A DNA stretch of 64,000 bases, from NCBI GenBank assembly GCA_013112685.1, contig JABFGC010000001.1, forward strand, positions 1,116,001 to 1,180,000, written 5' to 3'. Made by a program: the position numbers and the translations under genes. Origin of the DNA: Chloroflexota bacterium (GTDB lineage: Bacteria; Chloroflexota; Anaerolineae; Anaerolineales; Villigracilaceae). This document shows positions 35,309-44,394 of the stretch, piece by piece; within the stretch, counting starts at the first letter, position 1; every line of letters begins with the position of its first letter. Under the pieces are notes generated by a model. The model was not told where the DNA came from and searched no databases. It saw nothing but the letters and a program-made list of their open reading frames with translations.

Positions 35309-37388
35309 TTATTTCAAGATAATCTTATTCCAATCCATGAGCGGTTTGAGATTTTCCAATGGAACTTTCCCTTCGGGCGCGTACCCAACGAAGGAACGGT
35401 TGTAGTTGTCCTCCGCGCCGTCGTCGAGATTCCAGCGCAGGGTGTTGCGGAAGACGCCCAGACAGGACGTGCCGCGGAAGTCGTCGGGCAGGGAGGTTTC
35501 GAAGGTGTATACATACGTGCCGTCGGCGGTGTCCACCACTTCTATGATGGTGGCTTCGTGAATCCAACGCAGCCATTGGGTTTGCGTGACTTTCTTTTTC
35601 TCGGCGTCGAGCGTGGTGCGCGTGCGGATCATGCCGCCGCCATTGTATTCCCCACGGCGCGGCGGGTGGAGGCGCGTTCTTTCCGCCTTTGGGCTGGGGG
35701 CGTTTGCCCATGAATTCGGCAGGGACAAGCCCGACGCCATTCGAGTCTTGCGTGGGCTTGGGCACCTGCCACTGGCTCGGCTCGCTGTTGACGTAGCGCA
35801 GCCAGAAGATGCTTGCGCCCTGTGTGTAATGTTCCGCACTGGTGGGTTTGATGAAATACGCGCCGGGCGCTTTCTCGGCGGCGAGTTTGACGTAACGCGC
35901 GGCGTTATCGGTCAGCCCGCCGGGCGGGAGGTGTCCGCGAATATGCTGGATGTGTTCGGCGGTCTCGTTGCAGACGGCGCGTGTGACGATGATCTCCTGT
36001 GAGAGTCCGTGTTCGGGGCGCCACATGCCGGTGTTATCAGCCGCCCATTTGCTGAAAATCGGGTACAGCGCCGTGTCGGCAAAACGGATTTTATCTTCTT
36101 CGGGCGTGAAGGTTTCCCAGCCTTCGGCTGTGACGTGGTTGACTCTCAGCGGCGTGAGCATGACGATCCACTTCCACGCCCAGGCTGGGAGTTGGGATTT
36201 CATCGCCTCCAACTTGACCAGGGCTTGGTCGGTCGTCATCGTCATGTACTCGTACCGGACCTCTTCCGCAGTCAGCGCGGCGAGCCCCGCGCGTTTGGTC
36301 TTGGGTCCGTTGGCTTTGACGCTCTGCATGTGTAAGGCAACCTTGTCCTTCCATGCCTTTTCGGTCGTTTTGGCGAGACCGGGTTTATTCGCGGCGGCTC
36401 CTTCGTATTGGGCGATCTTTTCCTGGCATTTCGCCGCCACATCGGCATCGCTGAGGGCGAGCTGTTCCTTTTGCAGGTCGGCGAGGCGCAGGCGTACGAG
36501 CAGGTCCTTCGGGTCTGCCCACGATCCATGCGCAGACTTGTACCGCATCCCCGAAAAATGGACGATCATGTATTGCAGCCAGAGCGGGAAGCGCTTCGGC
36601 TCTTTTTCGAAGCGCGCGCGGATGTCCGCGAGTAATTGGTATTGGTCTTTTCCTTCCAGCGTTTTGGCGTACTGCTCCACCTTCAAGCGAACGATGTCTT
36701 TGACCGTGACGGGCGTCTTCGGGTCGTAGCCAACGAGGAATTCTTCCTCGGTGGTCTTATAGTTCGGGTCGGCTTTGGTGAGTTTGTACCACTCCAGTTT
36801 CGGAGTTTCGAGTTTGTCGTAGGTCTCTTCGAACTGGCGCAGTTTTTCCATCTCTTCCAGCACCATCGGCAGCGCAGACTCGTTCTTGAGTTTGTACTCC
36901 GCCTCCACTTTGGAACGGTTGGGGTGTTCCGGCGTCATCCCTTCCAACTGGCGCTGCAGGTAGCGGATGCGGTCGCGCAGAAAGCCCAGCTGGGTTTTGA
37001 ACGACTCGATGCGGCTCTGGATGAAGGCGCGCTCTCCGCGCACGTCCTTGGGCCAGGAGGCGATGAACAGGTCGTGATTCTTTTGAATCAGCGCCATGGC
37101 TTCCGGCTCGATGGGCTTGTATTTGACGAAGAATCCGCTCACGTCTTTGGTGAGGAAATAATTTTTGAGCGTGGAATATTTCTTGAATTCGGCGGCGCGC
37201 GTGTTATCCATCCCTTTTTCGTATTCCGCCACATCCGCCGCAAGGGTGGAAATGTCCTTGTTCTTGTATTCCGCCCAGAGGTCCGCTTCCTTGTAAAAGA
37301 CCAGAAAATCGCGCAGTTTTTGCAGGCGCATGGGATAGATGTCTTTGAGCAATTGCGGGTTTTGCCATTGGAAATTGTAAGCCGCCAT
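35309..37388 (-). CDS. Large soluble protein of unknown function (about 690 residues, frameshifted)
   Basis: I do not recognise this protein. It has no signal peptide or membrane helix. The N-terminal 200 residues are charged and helical, with coiled-coil text (IESFKTQLGFLRDRIRYLQRQLEG). Two segments look like diverged copies of each other: PLWLQYMIVHFSGMRYKSAHG (about 273-293) and PAWAWKWIVMLTPLRVNHVTA (about 405-425). A later stretch has HIQHIRGHLPPGG. Near 35660 the frame shifts; the true C-terminus is RTRTTLDAEKKKVTQTQW, FETSLPDDFRGTSCLGVFRN, YAPEGKVPLENLKPLM. ATG at 37388 follows GGAGGAGAATGAC. It lies downstream of the zinc-ribbon gene. Confidence 0.6.
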
Positions 37389-37415
37389 GATGTCATTCTC
37401 CTCTAAATTAAAATC

Positions 37416-37442
37416 ATAAGGCAGGGATGCATCCTGCCTTAT
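37416..37442 (-). repeat. Hairpin between the zinc-ribbon and the large unknown gene
   Basis: ATAAGGCAGG, a seven-base loop, CCTGCCTTAT. It is 12 bases downstream of the stop at 37454 and could attenuate transcription between the two genes. Confidence 0.5.
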
Positions 37443-37453
37443 CTGGATATTTG

Positions 37454-38032
37454 CTATTCTTTCTTCTTGTTCGATGCGATACGCATGGCAACCTTTTGAA
37501 CGAGGGTCGTCACACCGCTGGCGGGGTTGATCAGGGTGTTGATGGCAACCTCGGCAACATCCGGCGCATACTCGACCACGTTATGGATGATGCCCTCGAC
37601 GGCGGTTTCATCGCCATCGTCGGTTTGAGCTTCGAGGGCTTTGAGGTTTTCGATCAATTTGGTCTTGGCGTCTGAATCCGGCAGGGCGTTTATTTTGGCG
37701 TATAAATCCGCCAGTCCGGCGGCACTCACAGCGGCGGCTACAGCCGCTTCTGCGGGTGGAATTGCTTGGGCGGCGGCAGTTTCTGTGGGCACAGCCGCTG
37801 GGGCGGGAGCAGGGTCGCCGCGGCCGGGAGTCGCGGCGGCTTGGGCGGGAACTGCATCAGAGGGGGCAGCGGCGGGTTCCTGGGGCGCTGTCTGAGTTCC
37901 AGCCGCGTGTTCCTGTAAAATTGACTGGCGCGTCACCCCCTCTTCAAGGAATTCATTGCAAAAACGGCATTTCTTCGCGGTGGATTTGATCATTTCGCCG
38001 CAGAACGGACAAGGAATTTCGGTCGCAGTCAT
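37454..38032 (-). CDS. Zinc-ribbon protein with Ala/Pro-rich linker
   Basis: A 192-residue protein. The N-terminal zinc ribbon has two CxxC pairs (IPCPFCGEMIKSTAKKCRFCNEF). A long Ala/Pro linker (residues about 45-105) follows, then a C-terminal acidic helical domain (GLADLYAKINALPDSDAKTKLI, EGIIHNVVEYAPDVAEVAINTLI). The architecture suggests an adaptor. The C-terminal domain is not one I recognise. It heads a run of minus-strand genes with the large unknown protein. Confidence 0.6.
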   Translation of the reverse strand: MTATEIPCPFCGEMIKSTAKKCRFCNEFLEEGVTRQSILQEHAAGTQTAPQEPAAAPSDAVPAQAAATPGRGDPAPAPAAVPTETAAAQAIPPAEAAVAAAVSAAGLADLYAKINALPDSDAKTKLIENLKALEAQTDDGDETAVEGIIHNVVEYAPDVAEVAINTLINPASGVTTLVQKVAMRIASNKKKE

Positions 38033-38105
38033 GCCATTCTCCAGAAGTTAGTTTTTACTCCACAATCCATTATACACCCGCGATTGAGAAACCTTAAAAG
38101 AAATT

Positions 38106-38129
38106 CCCCAACGACCGTGGTCATTGGGG
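38106..38129 (-). terminator. Hairpin terminator after phenylalanine hydroxylase
   Basis: CCCCAATGACC / GGTCGTTGGGG on the minus strand (one mismatch) is followed by a weak T-rich tract, 17 bases beyond the stop. Confidence 0.5.
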
Positions 38130-38146
38130 ATTCTTGCACAATCGCT

Positions 38147-39154
38147 CTACGCCCGCATCGCGATCGGCTTTAGGTACGAATCGAGCACGGCGTCCATCTG
38201 CTCCAGCGACTCGCACACGAACAGCATCGGGTTGAAGGCATACACCGTCTTGGGAATGCGCCCAATCGTTTCCACGTCGAACGGCGCGAGGATCACCTCG
38301 CCGCCGAACATGCCCTCCTGCTTGATGCCCAGTTTCTTGTACAAGCCCAGCACCACGTTCCAGCCTTCATCGGCGGAGGACATCTGTCCCTGGCGGTGCA
38401 GTTCGTTCACGCCGTCAATGATGCGGTGCAGGTCCGCCTTGTTGGCGAGGAAATGCTCGTTCAACTGCGGGAAGATCGGTTTGGTGTAATCAATCACGTT
38501 GTCGCGCCCGAGGCGGTAGAACTCCATGATGGTGCGCGTCAACTCCTTGCGCCCGGAGATGATTCCCGCGCCGAAGACCGTGAAGCGGTTGTTCTGCACC
38601 ACCAGCCCGAACTCCGTGCTGTACCATGCCAGTCGCTTGATGACTTCCTTTTCATCCTGCGTCGCCTTCATGTAGGCGGGCGCGAACTTGTCCTCGATAT
38701 CGGCGTAGAACTTTTGCGTGAGGAACGGCAGGTGACCGAAAATGTCGTGGAACATATCCGGCTCGGGGGTGAATTCCATCTGGTCGCGCGTGCGCAGGTA
38801 ATCGGTGATCAGGAAAATGCGCTGGGCGAATTTTTTATACCAGTCGTCGGCAAGGGTGTAGCGCACCACCGTCCGCTCGATGGTCCAGCCCGTGCGCGGC
38901 AAAATGTGATCAATCAGATGTTTGACGGTGGGGATGCGTTTCGGGTCGAGCGCGAGCCATTCCAGCCCCTTCTTCCATTCCTGACAGATGTGCTCCAGCA
39001 GGTACGGCTGATGCACCCCGTCGAACAGATCCGCCCAAATGCTGTGCTGTTCGGCGGAAAACTCGATTTCCTGATTCTCGGCGGAATATTCCCGCGAGGG
39101 GTCAATGCGTTGTTCGGCAATATCGCCTGTATAACTTGGAACGTTTTGGGTCAT
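38147..39154 (-). CDS. phhA: Phenylalanine 4-monooxygenase (aromatic amino acid hydroxylase)
   Basis: A 335-residue non-haem iron enzyme that converts phenylalanine to tyrosine with a tetrahydropterin cofactor. The iron triad is visible: H136 and H141 in FTPEPDMFHDIFGHLPF, and E181 in WYSTEFGLV. The bacterial catalytic domain is complete, and there is no N-terminal ACT domain. The C-terminal part is somewhat extended compared with short proteobacterial enzymes. It is divergent from a pteridine-reductase-like SDR and the fol genes, which can provide the cofactor. Confidence 0.92.
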   Translation of the reverse strand: MTQNVPSYTGDIAEQRIDPSREYSAENQEIEFSAEQHSIWADLFDGVHQPYLLEHICQEWKKGLEWLALDPKRIPTVKHLIDHILPRTGWTIERTVVRYTLADDWYKKFAQRIFLITDYLRTRDQMEFTPEPDMFHDIFGHLPFLTQKFYADIEDKFAPAYMKATQDEKEVIKRLAWYSTEFGLVVQNNRFTVFGAGIISGRKELTRTIMEFYRLGRDNVIDYTKPIFPQLNEHFLANKADLHRIIDGVNELHRQGQMSSADEGWNVVLGLYKKLGIKQEGMFGGEVILAPFDVETIGRIPKTVYAFNPMLFVCESLEQMDAVLDSYLKPIAMRA

Positions 39155-39289
39155 TGGTCACCTTTATACCTTTCAAATTTGGGGTTGGGGAACGCTCGGC
39201 ATCGGCAATATCTGCGTTGTGTAAATCATATTATCACCACCAAAAATGGGAGTCAAGAATTGGAGAAAGCCTACCGCTTTTGGAAATGA

Positions 39290-39295
39290 TAAAAT
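39290..39295 (+). promoter_or_regulatory. TAAAAT 7 nt upstream of the SDR ATG (leaderless candidate)
   Basis: A -10-like hexamer ends seven bases before ATG 39303, with no Shine-Dalgarno. Confidence 0.4.
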
Positions 39296-39302
39296 CAACC
39301 CG

Positions 39303-40073
39303 ATGAACGACCTGAAAGGCAGGACGATTCTCGTCACCGGAGCCGCCCGCCGCGTGGGGCGAATTTTTGCGCTTGCCTGCGGACGTGCCGGCGCAAACGT
39401 GATTATCCATCATGGACATTCACCCGCTGAAGCCGAATCGCTTCGGGAGGAAATCGCCTCCCTCGGACCTCGCGCCTGGGTGCTCCCTACAGACCTTTCC
39501 CAACCCGACGAAGTTTCCCGCTTGATCTCCCGTGCAGGCGAGTTATCCCCCCTGTACGCATTGGTCAACAGCGCATCCATCTTCGAGCCGCTCACCGCAC
39601 AAGATACAACCCTCGACGACTGGGATCGCCATCTTGCCATCAACCTGACCGCGCCGTTCTTGCTCTGTCAGGCGTTTGCGAAGCACATCCTTGCTCAAGG
39701 CGGCGTCCTCGCCGCCGGAGACGGCGGCGGGAGCAGTGTTGCAGGGCGCATCGTCAACATCCTCGACTGGCGCGCCCTGCGCCCCGGCGCGGACCACTTC
39801 CCTTACACCGTCACCAAAGCCGCGCTTGCCGCCATGACCCAATCCCTGGCAGTTGCCTTCGCGCCGCACATCACCGTCAACGGGCTGGCATTGGGAGCGA
39901 TCCTGCCGCCCGCGGACAATCCGTCATCCAGTGAAAAAATCACCGCCAGCGTACCAGCCCAACGCTGGAGCGAGGCGGGTGAAGTCGAAGAGGCACTGCT
40001 ATTTTTTTTATCCGGTCCCGCCTACATCACCGGTGAGATCATCCACTTGGACGGCGGCAGGCATCTTATATAA
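39303..40073 (+). CDS. Pteridine-reductase-like SDR (FolM type)
   Basis: A 256-residue classical SDR. The N-terminal TGAARRVGRIFA has the arginine-rich TGxxRRxGR form of pteridine reductases rather than the usual TGxxxGIG. NSAS is present and the active site is NILDWRALRPGADHFPYTVTKAA: YxxxK with an Asp in place of the usual Ser, as in PTR1/FolM enzymes. These reduce dihydropterins (dihydromonapterin, dihydrobiopterin, dihydrofolate) with NADPH. Its position ahead of folB and folK and opposite phenylalanine hydroxylase supports this strongly. Confidence 0.8.
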   Translation: MNDLKGRTILVTGAARRVGRIFALACGRAGANVIIHHGHSPAEAESLREEIASLGPRAWVLPTDLSQPDEVSRLISRAGELSPLYALVNSASIFEPLTAQDTTLDDWDRHLAINLTAPFLLCQAFAKHILAQGGVLAAGDGGGSSVAGRIVNILDWRALRPGADHFPYTVTKAALAAMTQSLAVAFAPHITVNGLALGAILPPADNPSSSEKITASVPAQRWSEAGEVEEALLFFLSGPAYITGEIIHLDGGRHLI

Positions 40074-40077
40074 TTTG

Positions 40078-40134
40078 GAGTCGAGCGGCTTGCCGCTCAT
40101 TTCATAGTCCATCGGCAAGCCGATGGAGTCCAAA
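40078..40134. repeat. Two adjacent small hairpins before folB
   Basis: GAGCGGC/GCCGCTC and CCATCGGC/GCCGATGG occur within 60 bases and are framed by GGAGTC and GGAGTCC. They lie between the SDR stop and the folB ribosome-binding site (AAAGGAG). Confidence 0.5.
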
Positions 40135-40142
40135 GGAGCGTC

Positions 40143-40499
40143 ATGGACAAAGTCTTCATCAAGGATTTGCTCGTGCGGGGCATCATCGGCATCCGCGACT
40201 GGGAGCGGAAGCGGGCGCAGGATATTTTGATCAACGTGACGGTGTTTACCAACACTACGCGCGCCGGCGATACGGACGATATCCAATACTGCGTGGATTA
40301 CAGCACGCTCTCGAAAAAGATCCAATCGCACGCCGAGACCGCCGCGCGATTCACGGTGGAGGCGCTGGCAAACGACCTGGCAAAGTTGTGTCTCGAAGAC
40401 CCTCTGGTGAAAAAGGTCATCGTGCGCGTGGAGAAGCCCGGCGCGGTGCGCTTTGCAAAATCCGTCGGCGTGGAGGTGGAACGCAAACGTGATGAATAG
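40143..40499 (+). CDS. folB: Dihydroneopterin aldolase FolB
   Basis: A 118-residue tunnelling-fold enzyme: VFIKDLLVRGIIGIRDWERKRAQDILINV at the start, with the catalytic Glu region of the family replaced as DWER, then DIQYCVDYSTLSKKI and ARFTVEALANDLAKLCL (substrate Glu in VEALA), and VIVRVEKPGAVRFAKSVGVEV. It splits dihydroneopterin to 6-hydroxymethyl-dihydropterin (and may epimerise it to monapterin). Its end overlaps the folK start by eight bases. Confidence 0.92.
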   Translation: MDKVFIKDLLVRGIIGIRDWERKRAQDILINVTVFTNTTRAGDTDDIQYCVDYSTLSKKIQSHAETAARFTVEALANDLAKLCLEDPLVKKVIVRVEKPGAVRFAKSVGVEVERKRDE

Positions 40500-40971
40500 C
40501 CTGCATCGCCTGTACCTCAGCCTCGGCTCGAACATCGAGCCGGAGGTCAATCTTCCGAAAGCCGTTCAAATGCTGCGGGAGGTCGGGAAGGTGGAAGCAA
40601 TCTCTTCGGTGTGGGAAACGGAATCAGTCGGGTTCGACGGACCGAATTTTCTGAACGCCTGTCTCATTTTTCGTTCCCCGCTCGGACCGGTTGAATTCAA
40701 AGAACAAATCATCCGCCCCATCGAAGCGAAACTCGGCCGTGTGCGCAGTTCTGAGAAGAACGCGCCGCGTCCGATTGACATTGACATCGTGCTGTGCGGC
40801 GACCAGCCGCTCAACACGGATTTTTGGGAATACGCCTTCGTCGTCGTCCCGCTGGCGGAGTTGATCCCCGATTTTGCGCACCCAGCCAGAGGGGAGGCGA
40901 TTGCCCGGGTCGCCGGGCAGGTTCGAGGTCAGGTATGGATGCGGAAGCGGGAGGATGTAGTTATATCCTGA
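40492..40971 (+). CDS. folK: 6-hydroxymethyl-7,8-dihydropterin pyrophosphokinase FolK
   Basis: A 159-residue [48 protein letters not shown] text, and the signature [15 protein letters not shown], followed by [10 protein letters not shown]. It transfers pyrophosphate from ATP to the pterin. ATG at 40492 lies inside the folB end. Its 3' end overlaps that of the convergent folE by 11 bases. folP is absent from the cluster. Confidence 0.93.
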   Translation: MNSLHRLYLSLGSNIEPEVNLPKAVQMLREVGKVEAISSVWETESVGFDGPNFLNACLIFRSPLGPVEFKEQIIRPIEAKLGRVRSSEKNAPRPIDIDIVLCGDQPLNTDFWEYAFVVVPLAELIPDFAHPARGEAIARVAGQVRGQVWMRKREDVVIS

Positions 40972-41595
40972 GCGGTTCCGCGCCGCGGTCGAGATGATCC
41001 AAAAATTCCTGGCGGGTGTTGATGCTCTTGCGGAAACTTCCCAGCATGGAGGAGGTGGTCATGCGGGCGTCGTGTTTCTTCACGCCGCGCATCATGGCGC
41101 ACAGGTGCAAGCCCTCCACCACTACCCCCACGCCCTGCGGCTTGAGCAAATCCATGAGAAAGTCAGCGATCTGGCGCGTCATGCGTTCCTGCACCTGCAA
41201 GCGGCGGGCGAACATATCCACGATGCGCGGAATCTTCGAGAGGCCGATCACCTGCCCGTTGGGGATGTAGGCGACGTGCGCGCGCCCCATGAACGGAAGG
41301 ATGTGGTGCTCGCACAGGCTGAAGAATTCAATGTCGCGCACGATGACCATGTCGTCGTAGGTCACGTTGAAGATCGCGCCGTTGACGAGTTTTTTCACGT
41401 CCGTGCGGTAGCCGCTCAATAGTTCGGGGTACATACGCGCGACCCGCTTGGGCGTGTTGACCAGCCCCTCGCGGTCGGGCCCTCGCCAAAGGCGGTAAGC
41501 ATCGAACGCACGGCTTCTTCGACGGAATTCGTGTCAATCTCCTCGTTGAAGGTTGGGCGCTCGTCGAAATCTTCATTCGTTTCGGGGTTTTGCAT
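40961..41595 (-). CDS. folE: GTP cyclohydrolase I FolE (frameshifted)
   Basis: About 210 residues. The first frame gives [20 protein letters not shown] and [15 protein letters not shown]. After one missing C near 41478 the other frame gives [17 protein letters not shown]. The zinc ligands and active site are [21 protein letters not shown] and [13 protein letters not shown], all intact. It makes dihydroneopterin triphosphate from GTP, the first step for both folate and monapterin/biopterin-type cofactors. GGAGAGTTAA precedes ATG at 41595. The break is most likely an assembly error. Confidence 0.9.
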
Positions 41596-41680
41596 TTAAC
41601 TCTCCGGCATTGGTTTTGGATCGTCCCGATTGTATCTGATTTGGGAAAACCGGCGGGATTCAATTTTTGCGGGCAGAAAC

Positions 41681-41716
41681 AAAAAGGCATCGCCGCCGAA
41701 TGCAGCGATGCCTTTT
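41681..41716. terminator. Terminator hairpin downstream of the beta-helix protein
   Basis: AAAAAGGCATCGC / GCGATGCCTTTT, able to act on either strand. On the minus strand it ends in a T run after the gene at 41800. Confidence 0.75.
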
Positions 41717-41799
41717 ATCGTTTTGCGAATAAGTTGTCATGCCAACCGGCGCGTCATCGCCGTGATGACCTCCGCGTCCGCAGGGAGGAGCACACTTTC

Positions 41800-43149
41800 C
41801 TACGGGGCCGGCGTGGATGCGTCAGTCGGCGGGACGGGCGTGTCCGTGAAGGTCGGCGTTGAAGTGGGTATCTCCGGCGTCGGCGTTATGGTGAACGTCG
41901 CTGTGGGTTCCGGGAGGGTTGCCGTCGCGGTAAATGTAGCCGTCGGCGGGATCGGAGTTGCAGAGAAGGTTGGAAGCGCCGTGAAGGTTCCAGTGGGCAG
42001 GGCAGACGTCGGCGTGGCAGGCATCGGGGAGGATGTCTGCGTCGGCAGGCTGGCAGTTCTGGTCGGGGAAGGAAGCGCCGTCGCAGTGAACGTCGCTGTG
42101 GAAACGGTCAGAGCGGAAGGCGCGGTCGTCCCGATGATATTGTCCATCAGGGTCACGCCCGCGCGGCCGCGGATCCACGGTTCGTTGTAATAGGTGTTCT
42201 TCTTGATGACGACGTTCGAGTTTTTATTGTTATCCAGCGAAACGCCCTTCACCTGACCGGACGGGATGTAGTTGTTGCTGATCTCGACATTCGTCAGCGT
42301 CCCGCCGACGTAACTGGAGAAGGCGATGATACCGTCCGAACAATTCTTGACCGTGTTGCCGGAGATGACGATGTCGTGCAGTTGCGCGCCCCAGCCCGAA
42401 TAATATTCCTCGCCCAGGGCAATTCCCTTGGGGTTCCCGCTCGGCTTCGTGCAATAGGCGTAGTTGTTCAGCACCTGCACGTAGCTCGAGTTATCCACGT
42501 AGATGTTCACGCTCTTGTTGTCGTACGACGTGTTATTCTGGATGACGACGTTTTTGCTCATCGTGGCGGCAATGCCCTCGCCGCAGTTTTTGTAGGTCGT
42601 ATTGTTGCGGATGGTGACGTTCGACGAGCCTCTTTCCGCTTTGATGGCGGAGCCCCAGCGCGTATTGCCGCACGTGATCGCGCCGTCCGAGATCGTGCCG
42701 TTTTCCAGGATAGAGTAGTAGACGGTATTATTCTCGATGGTGACATATTTCCCCTCGACGAAAATGGCGTGCGACCAGGTGCGGGTCACGGTAAACCCAC
42801 GCACCACCACGTTCTGCGCCGTCGCCGACACCTTGATTCCGTTTTGCGCCGTCGTCCGAATGACCGCCTTGCGCCCTTCGAGGGTGATGCCGCTTTTCGA
42901 CACCACCACCTGCTGGTTGTAGGTTCCCGCCAAAGCGACGATCACATCACCGGCGACAGCCCGGCTCATGGCTTTGTTGAAAGTCTTGCACGGAGCCGAA
43001 AGGGTGCAGGCGTTGAGGTCGCTGCCTGTCGGGCTGACGTAATAGGTTTTCGAAGCCAGCCCCGAAGCAGTGGCGTAGACGCTGTGATAACTCGCAAGCG
43101 TCAGGAGGACTGCGACGAACACGCTTATGAATTGCACTGACTTTTTCAT
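41800..43149 (-). CDS. Secreted parallel beta-helix protein with Thr/Pro-rich tail
   Basis: A 449-residue protein with a signal peptide (MKKSVQFISVFVAVLLTLASYHSVYA cleavage region). It then has a right-handed beta-helix (residues about 35-340) built of NosD/PbH1-type turns: VTIENNTVYYSI, VTIRNNTTYKNCG, VVIQNNTSYDNKS, VQVLNNYAYC, IVISGNTVKNCSDGI, VEISNNYIPSG. The 100-residue C-terminus is low-complexity TPT/PTATFT, as in surface-anchored or glycosylated stalks. Such folds bind or cleave polysaccharides. No catalytic triad can be assigned. Confidence 0.82.
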   Translation of the reverse strand: MKKSVQFISVFVAVLLTLASYHSVYATASGLASKTYYVSPTGSDLNACTLSAPCKTFNKAMSRAVAGDVIVALAGTYNQQVVVSKSGITLEGRKAVIRTTAQNGIKVSATAQNVVVRGFTVTRTWSHAIFVEGKYVTIENNTVYYSILENGTISDGAITCGNTRWGSAIKAERGSSNVTIRNNTTYKNCGEGIAATMSKNVVIQNNTSYDNKSVNIYVDNSSYVQVLNNYAYCTKPSGNPKGIALGEEYYSGWGAQLHDIVISGNTVKNCSDGIIAFSSYVGGTLTNVEISNNYIPSGQVKGVSLDNNKNSNVVIKKNTYYNEPWIRGRAGVTLMDNIIGTTAPSALTVSTATFTATALPSPTRTASLPTQTSSPMPATPTSALPTGTFTALPTFSATPIPPTATFTATATLPEPTATFTITPTPEIPTSTPTFTDTPVPPTDASTPAP

Positions 43150-43468
43150 GTTTCTTGTCCTTTCAGAACGAAGTTTGCCGCGCTGCCAGCGGCGGATCCA
43201 TCGTTCGTCCGCAGGGTAACATTTGGGTCGTTAAGAAACAGGGTTTTCGGCTATGACCGCGGTACTATCCTTCTTCCCACATCTGTAAGGCTTTCAATTC
43301 GGTAAGGACTCGGTTGGGATTCCCCGCCCGTTCTTTTTTCAAAAGTCAGGATATACGAAATTTAAACCCATCCTAAGAATCGCCTCTCGCTGCTGAAAGG
43401 CGGAAACCTGCGCGATTGAATTGAAAAAATACGGTAAGATAGGCGGACAACAATCGGTGATTCCATCC
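43150..43468. other. Intergenic region without recognised elements
   Basis: 319 bp between divergent genes. A GAACGA...TCGTTC inverted repeat (about 43161-43199) lies in the leader of the beta-helix gene, and TAAGAT (43434) could be a -10 for the exonuclease gene. I saw no riboswitch that I can name. Confidence 0.3.
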
Positions 43469-44287
43469 ATGCTTGAACTTTCCAACACCCGCTTTGCATT
43501 TCTGGATGTCGAGACCACGGGACTTTCCCCCTGGTTTGGAGACCGCATCTGCCAGGTGGCTGTCATCGCCACCGAAGGGAAGCGCATCAAACGGACCCTT
43601 GACCTGCTCATCAACCCCGAGCGTGAGCTTTCGCCGTCAGCGGTTCACGTCAACGGCTTGGACGAGGGCGAGTTGAAAAGCGCGCCGCGCTTTGCCGAGG
43701 TCGCCGGTCAACTGGACGAAGCGTTGAGAGATTGCGTGGTCGTCTGTCACAACGCCAAATTCGACATTCAATTCCTCGATAACGAATATCGCAAACTGGG
43801 ACGCGCCATCGAATTCCCCAACCTGATAGACACCCTCCTGCTGGCGCGGGATTATTACGACCTGCCCTCCTACAGCCTGAACCGCCTGGCTCAGGATTTC
43901 CACATTTCAACCAATATTCAAGGCTCGCGCGCCCTCGCCGACGCCATTACCGTGAAGAACCTCTTTTTTGCGATGACCGATTCGCTCAAATCCATCGGCA
44001 AATCGCTCGAGGACCTGATCGGCATCTACAACTCTCCCGCCTGGCCCCAGGAAGGCGTGTACCTCCCCACTGAACTGAGCGAAGCCATCCACAGCGGCAA
44101 ACGCCTGTTCATCAAATACATGGACAAAGACGGCGAGACCTCCGAACGCTGGATCACCCCAAAGGAGGTCATCGGCCTGGCAGATTACATCTACCTGCAA
44201 GCCTTCTGTCACACCCGCGAAGCCGAGCGCACCTTCCGGCTGGACCGGGTCATCGAGTTTGCGGTGGAGGTGGAGGCGGAGAAGTAG
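43469..44287 (+). CDS. DnaQ-like 3'-5' exonuclease fused to a WYL domain
   Basis: About 272 residues. Residues 1-175 are a DEDDh exonuclease: FAFLDVETTGLSPW (ExoI, D and E), VVCHNAKFDIQFLDNEY (ExoII, D), and a final motif near SRALADAITVKNL (the His-x4-Asp seen in proofreading domains appears altered to SRALADA). Residues about 205-272 form a WYL-like domain: LSEAIHSGKRLFIKYMDKDGE, WITPKEVIGLADYIYLQAFCH, ERTFRLDRVIEF. WYL domains sense nucleic acid or nucleotides in defence and repair regulators. ATG at 43469 fits the family start best. Confidence 0.75.
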   Translation: MLELSNTRFAFLDVETTGLSPWFGDRICQVAVIATEGKRIKRTLDLLINPERELSPSAVHVNGLDEGELKSAPRFAEVAGQLDEALRDCVVVCHNAKFDIQFLDNEYRKLGRAIEFPNLIDTLLLARDYYDLPSYSLNRLAQDFHISTNIQGSRALADAITVKNLFFAMTDSLKSIGKSLEDLIGIYNSPAWPQEGVYLPTELSEAIHSGKRLFIKYMDKDGETSERWITPKEVIGLADYIYLQAFCHTREAERTFRLDRVIEFAVEVEAEK

Positions 44288-44310
44288 GCGGTATTGGGTT
44301 TATGTAAATG

Positions 44311-44337
44311 ATGTAGAGCGAGATGCTATCTCGCTCT
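44311..44337. repeat. Hairpin GTAGAGCGAGAT / ATCTCGCTCTAC
   Basis: A 12-bp perfect stem with a three-base loop between convergent genes. A TAACTGACGTTACGCA motif follows at about 44376-44392, similar to the ends of the MITE-like family. Confidence 0.55.
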
Positions 44338-44394
44338 ACGGGCATACTCATTGACGTTCTGATCCATTTGGCGCAGCGCACTGCGTAACGTCAG

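Noticed and set aside
43150..43468. Riboswitch upstream of the beta-helix or exonuclease gene
   Set aside because: The conserved cores of cyclic-di-GMP, cobalamin, TPP and glycine riboswitches could not be found; only a weak inverted repeat is present.
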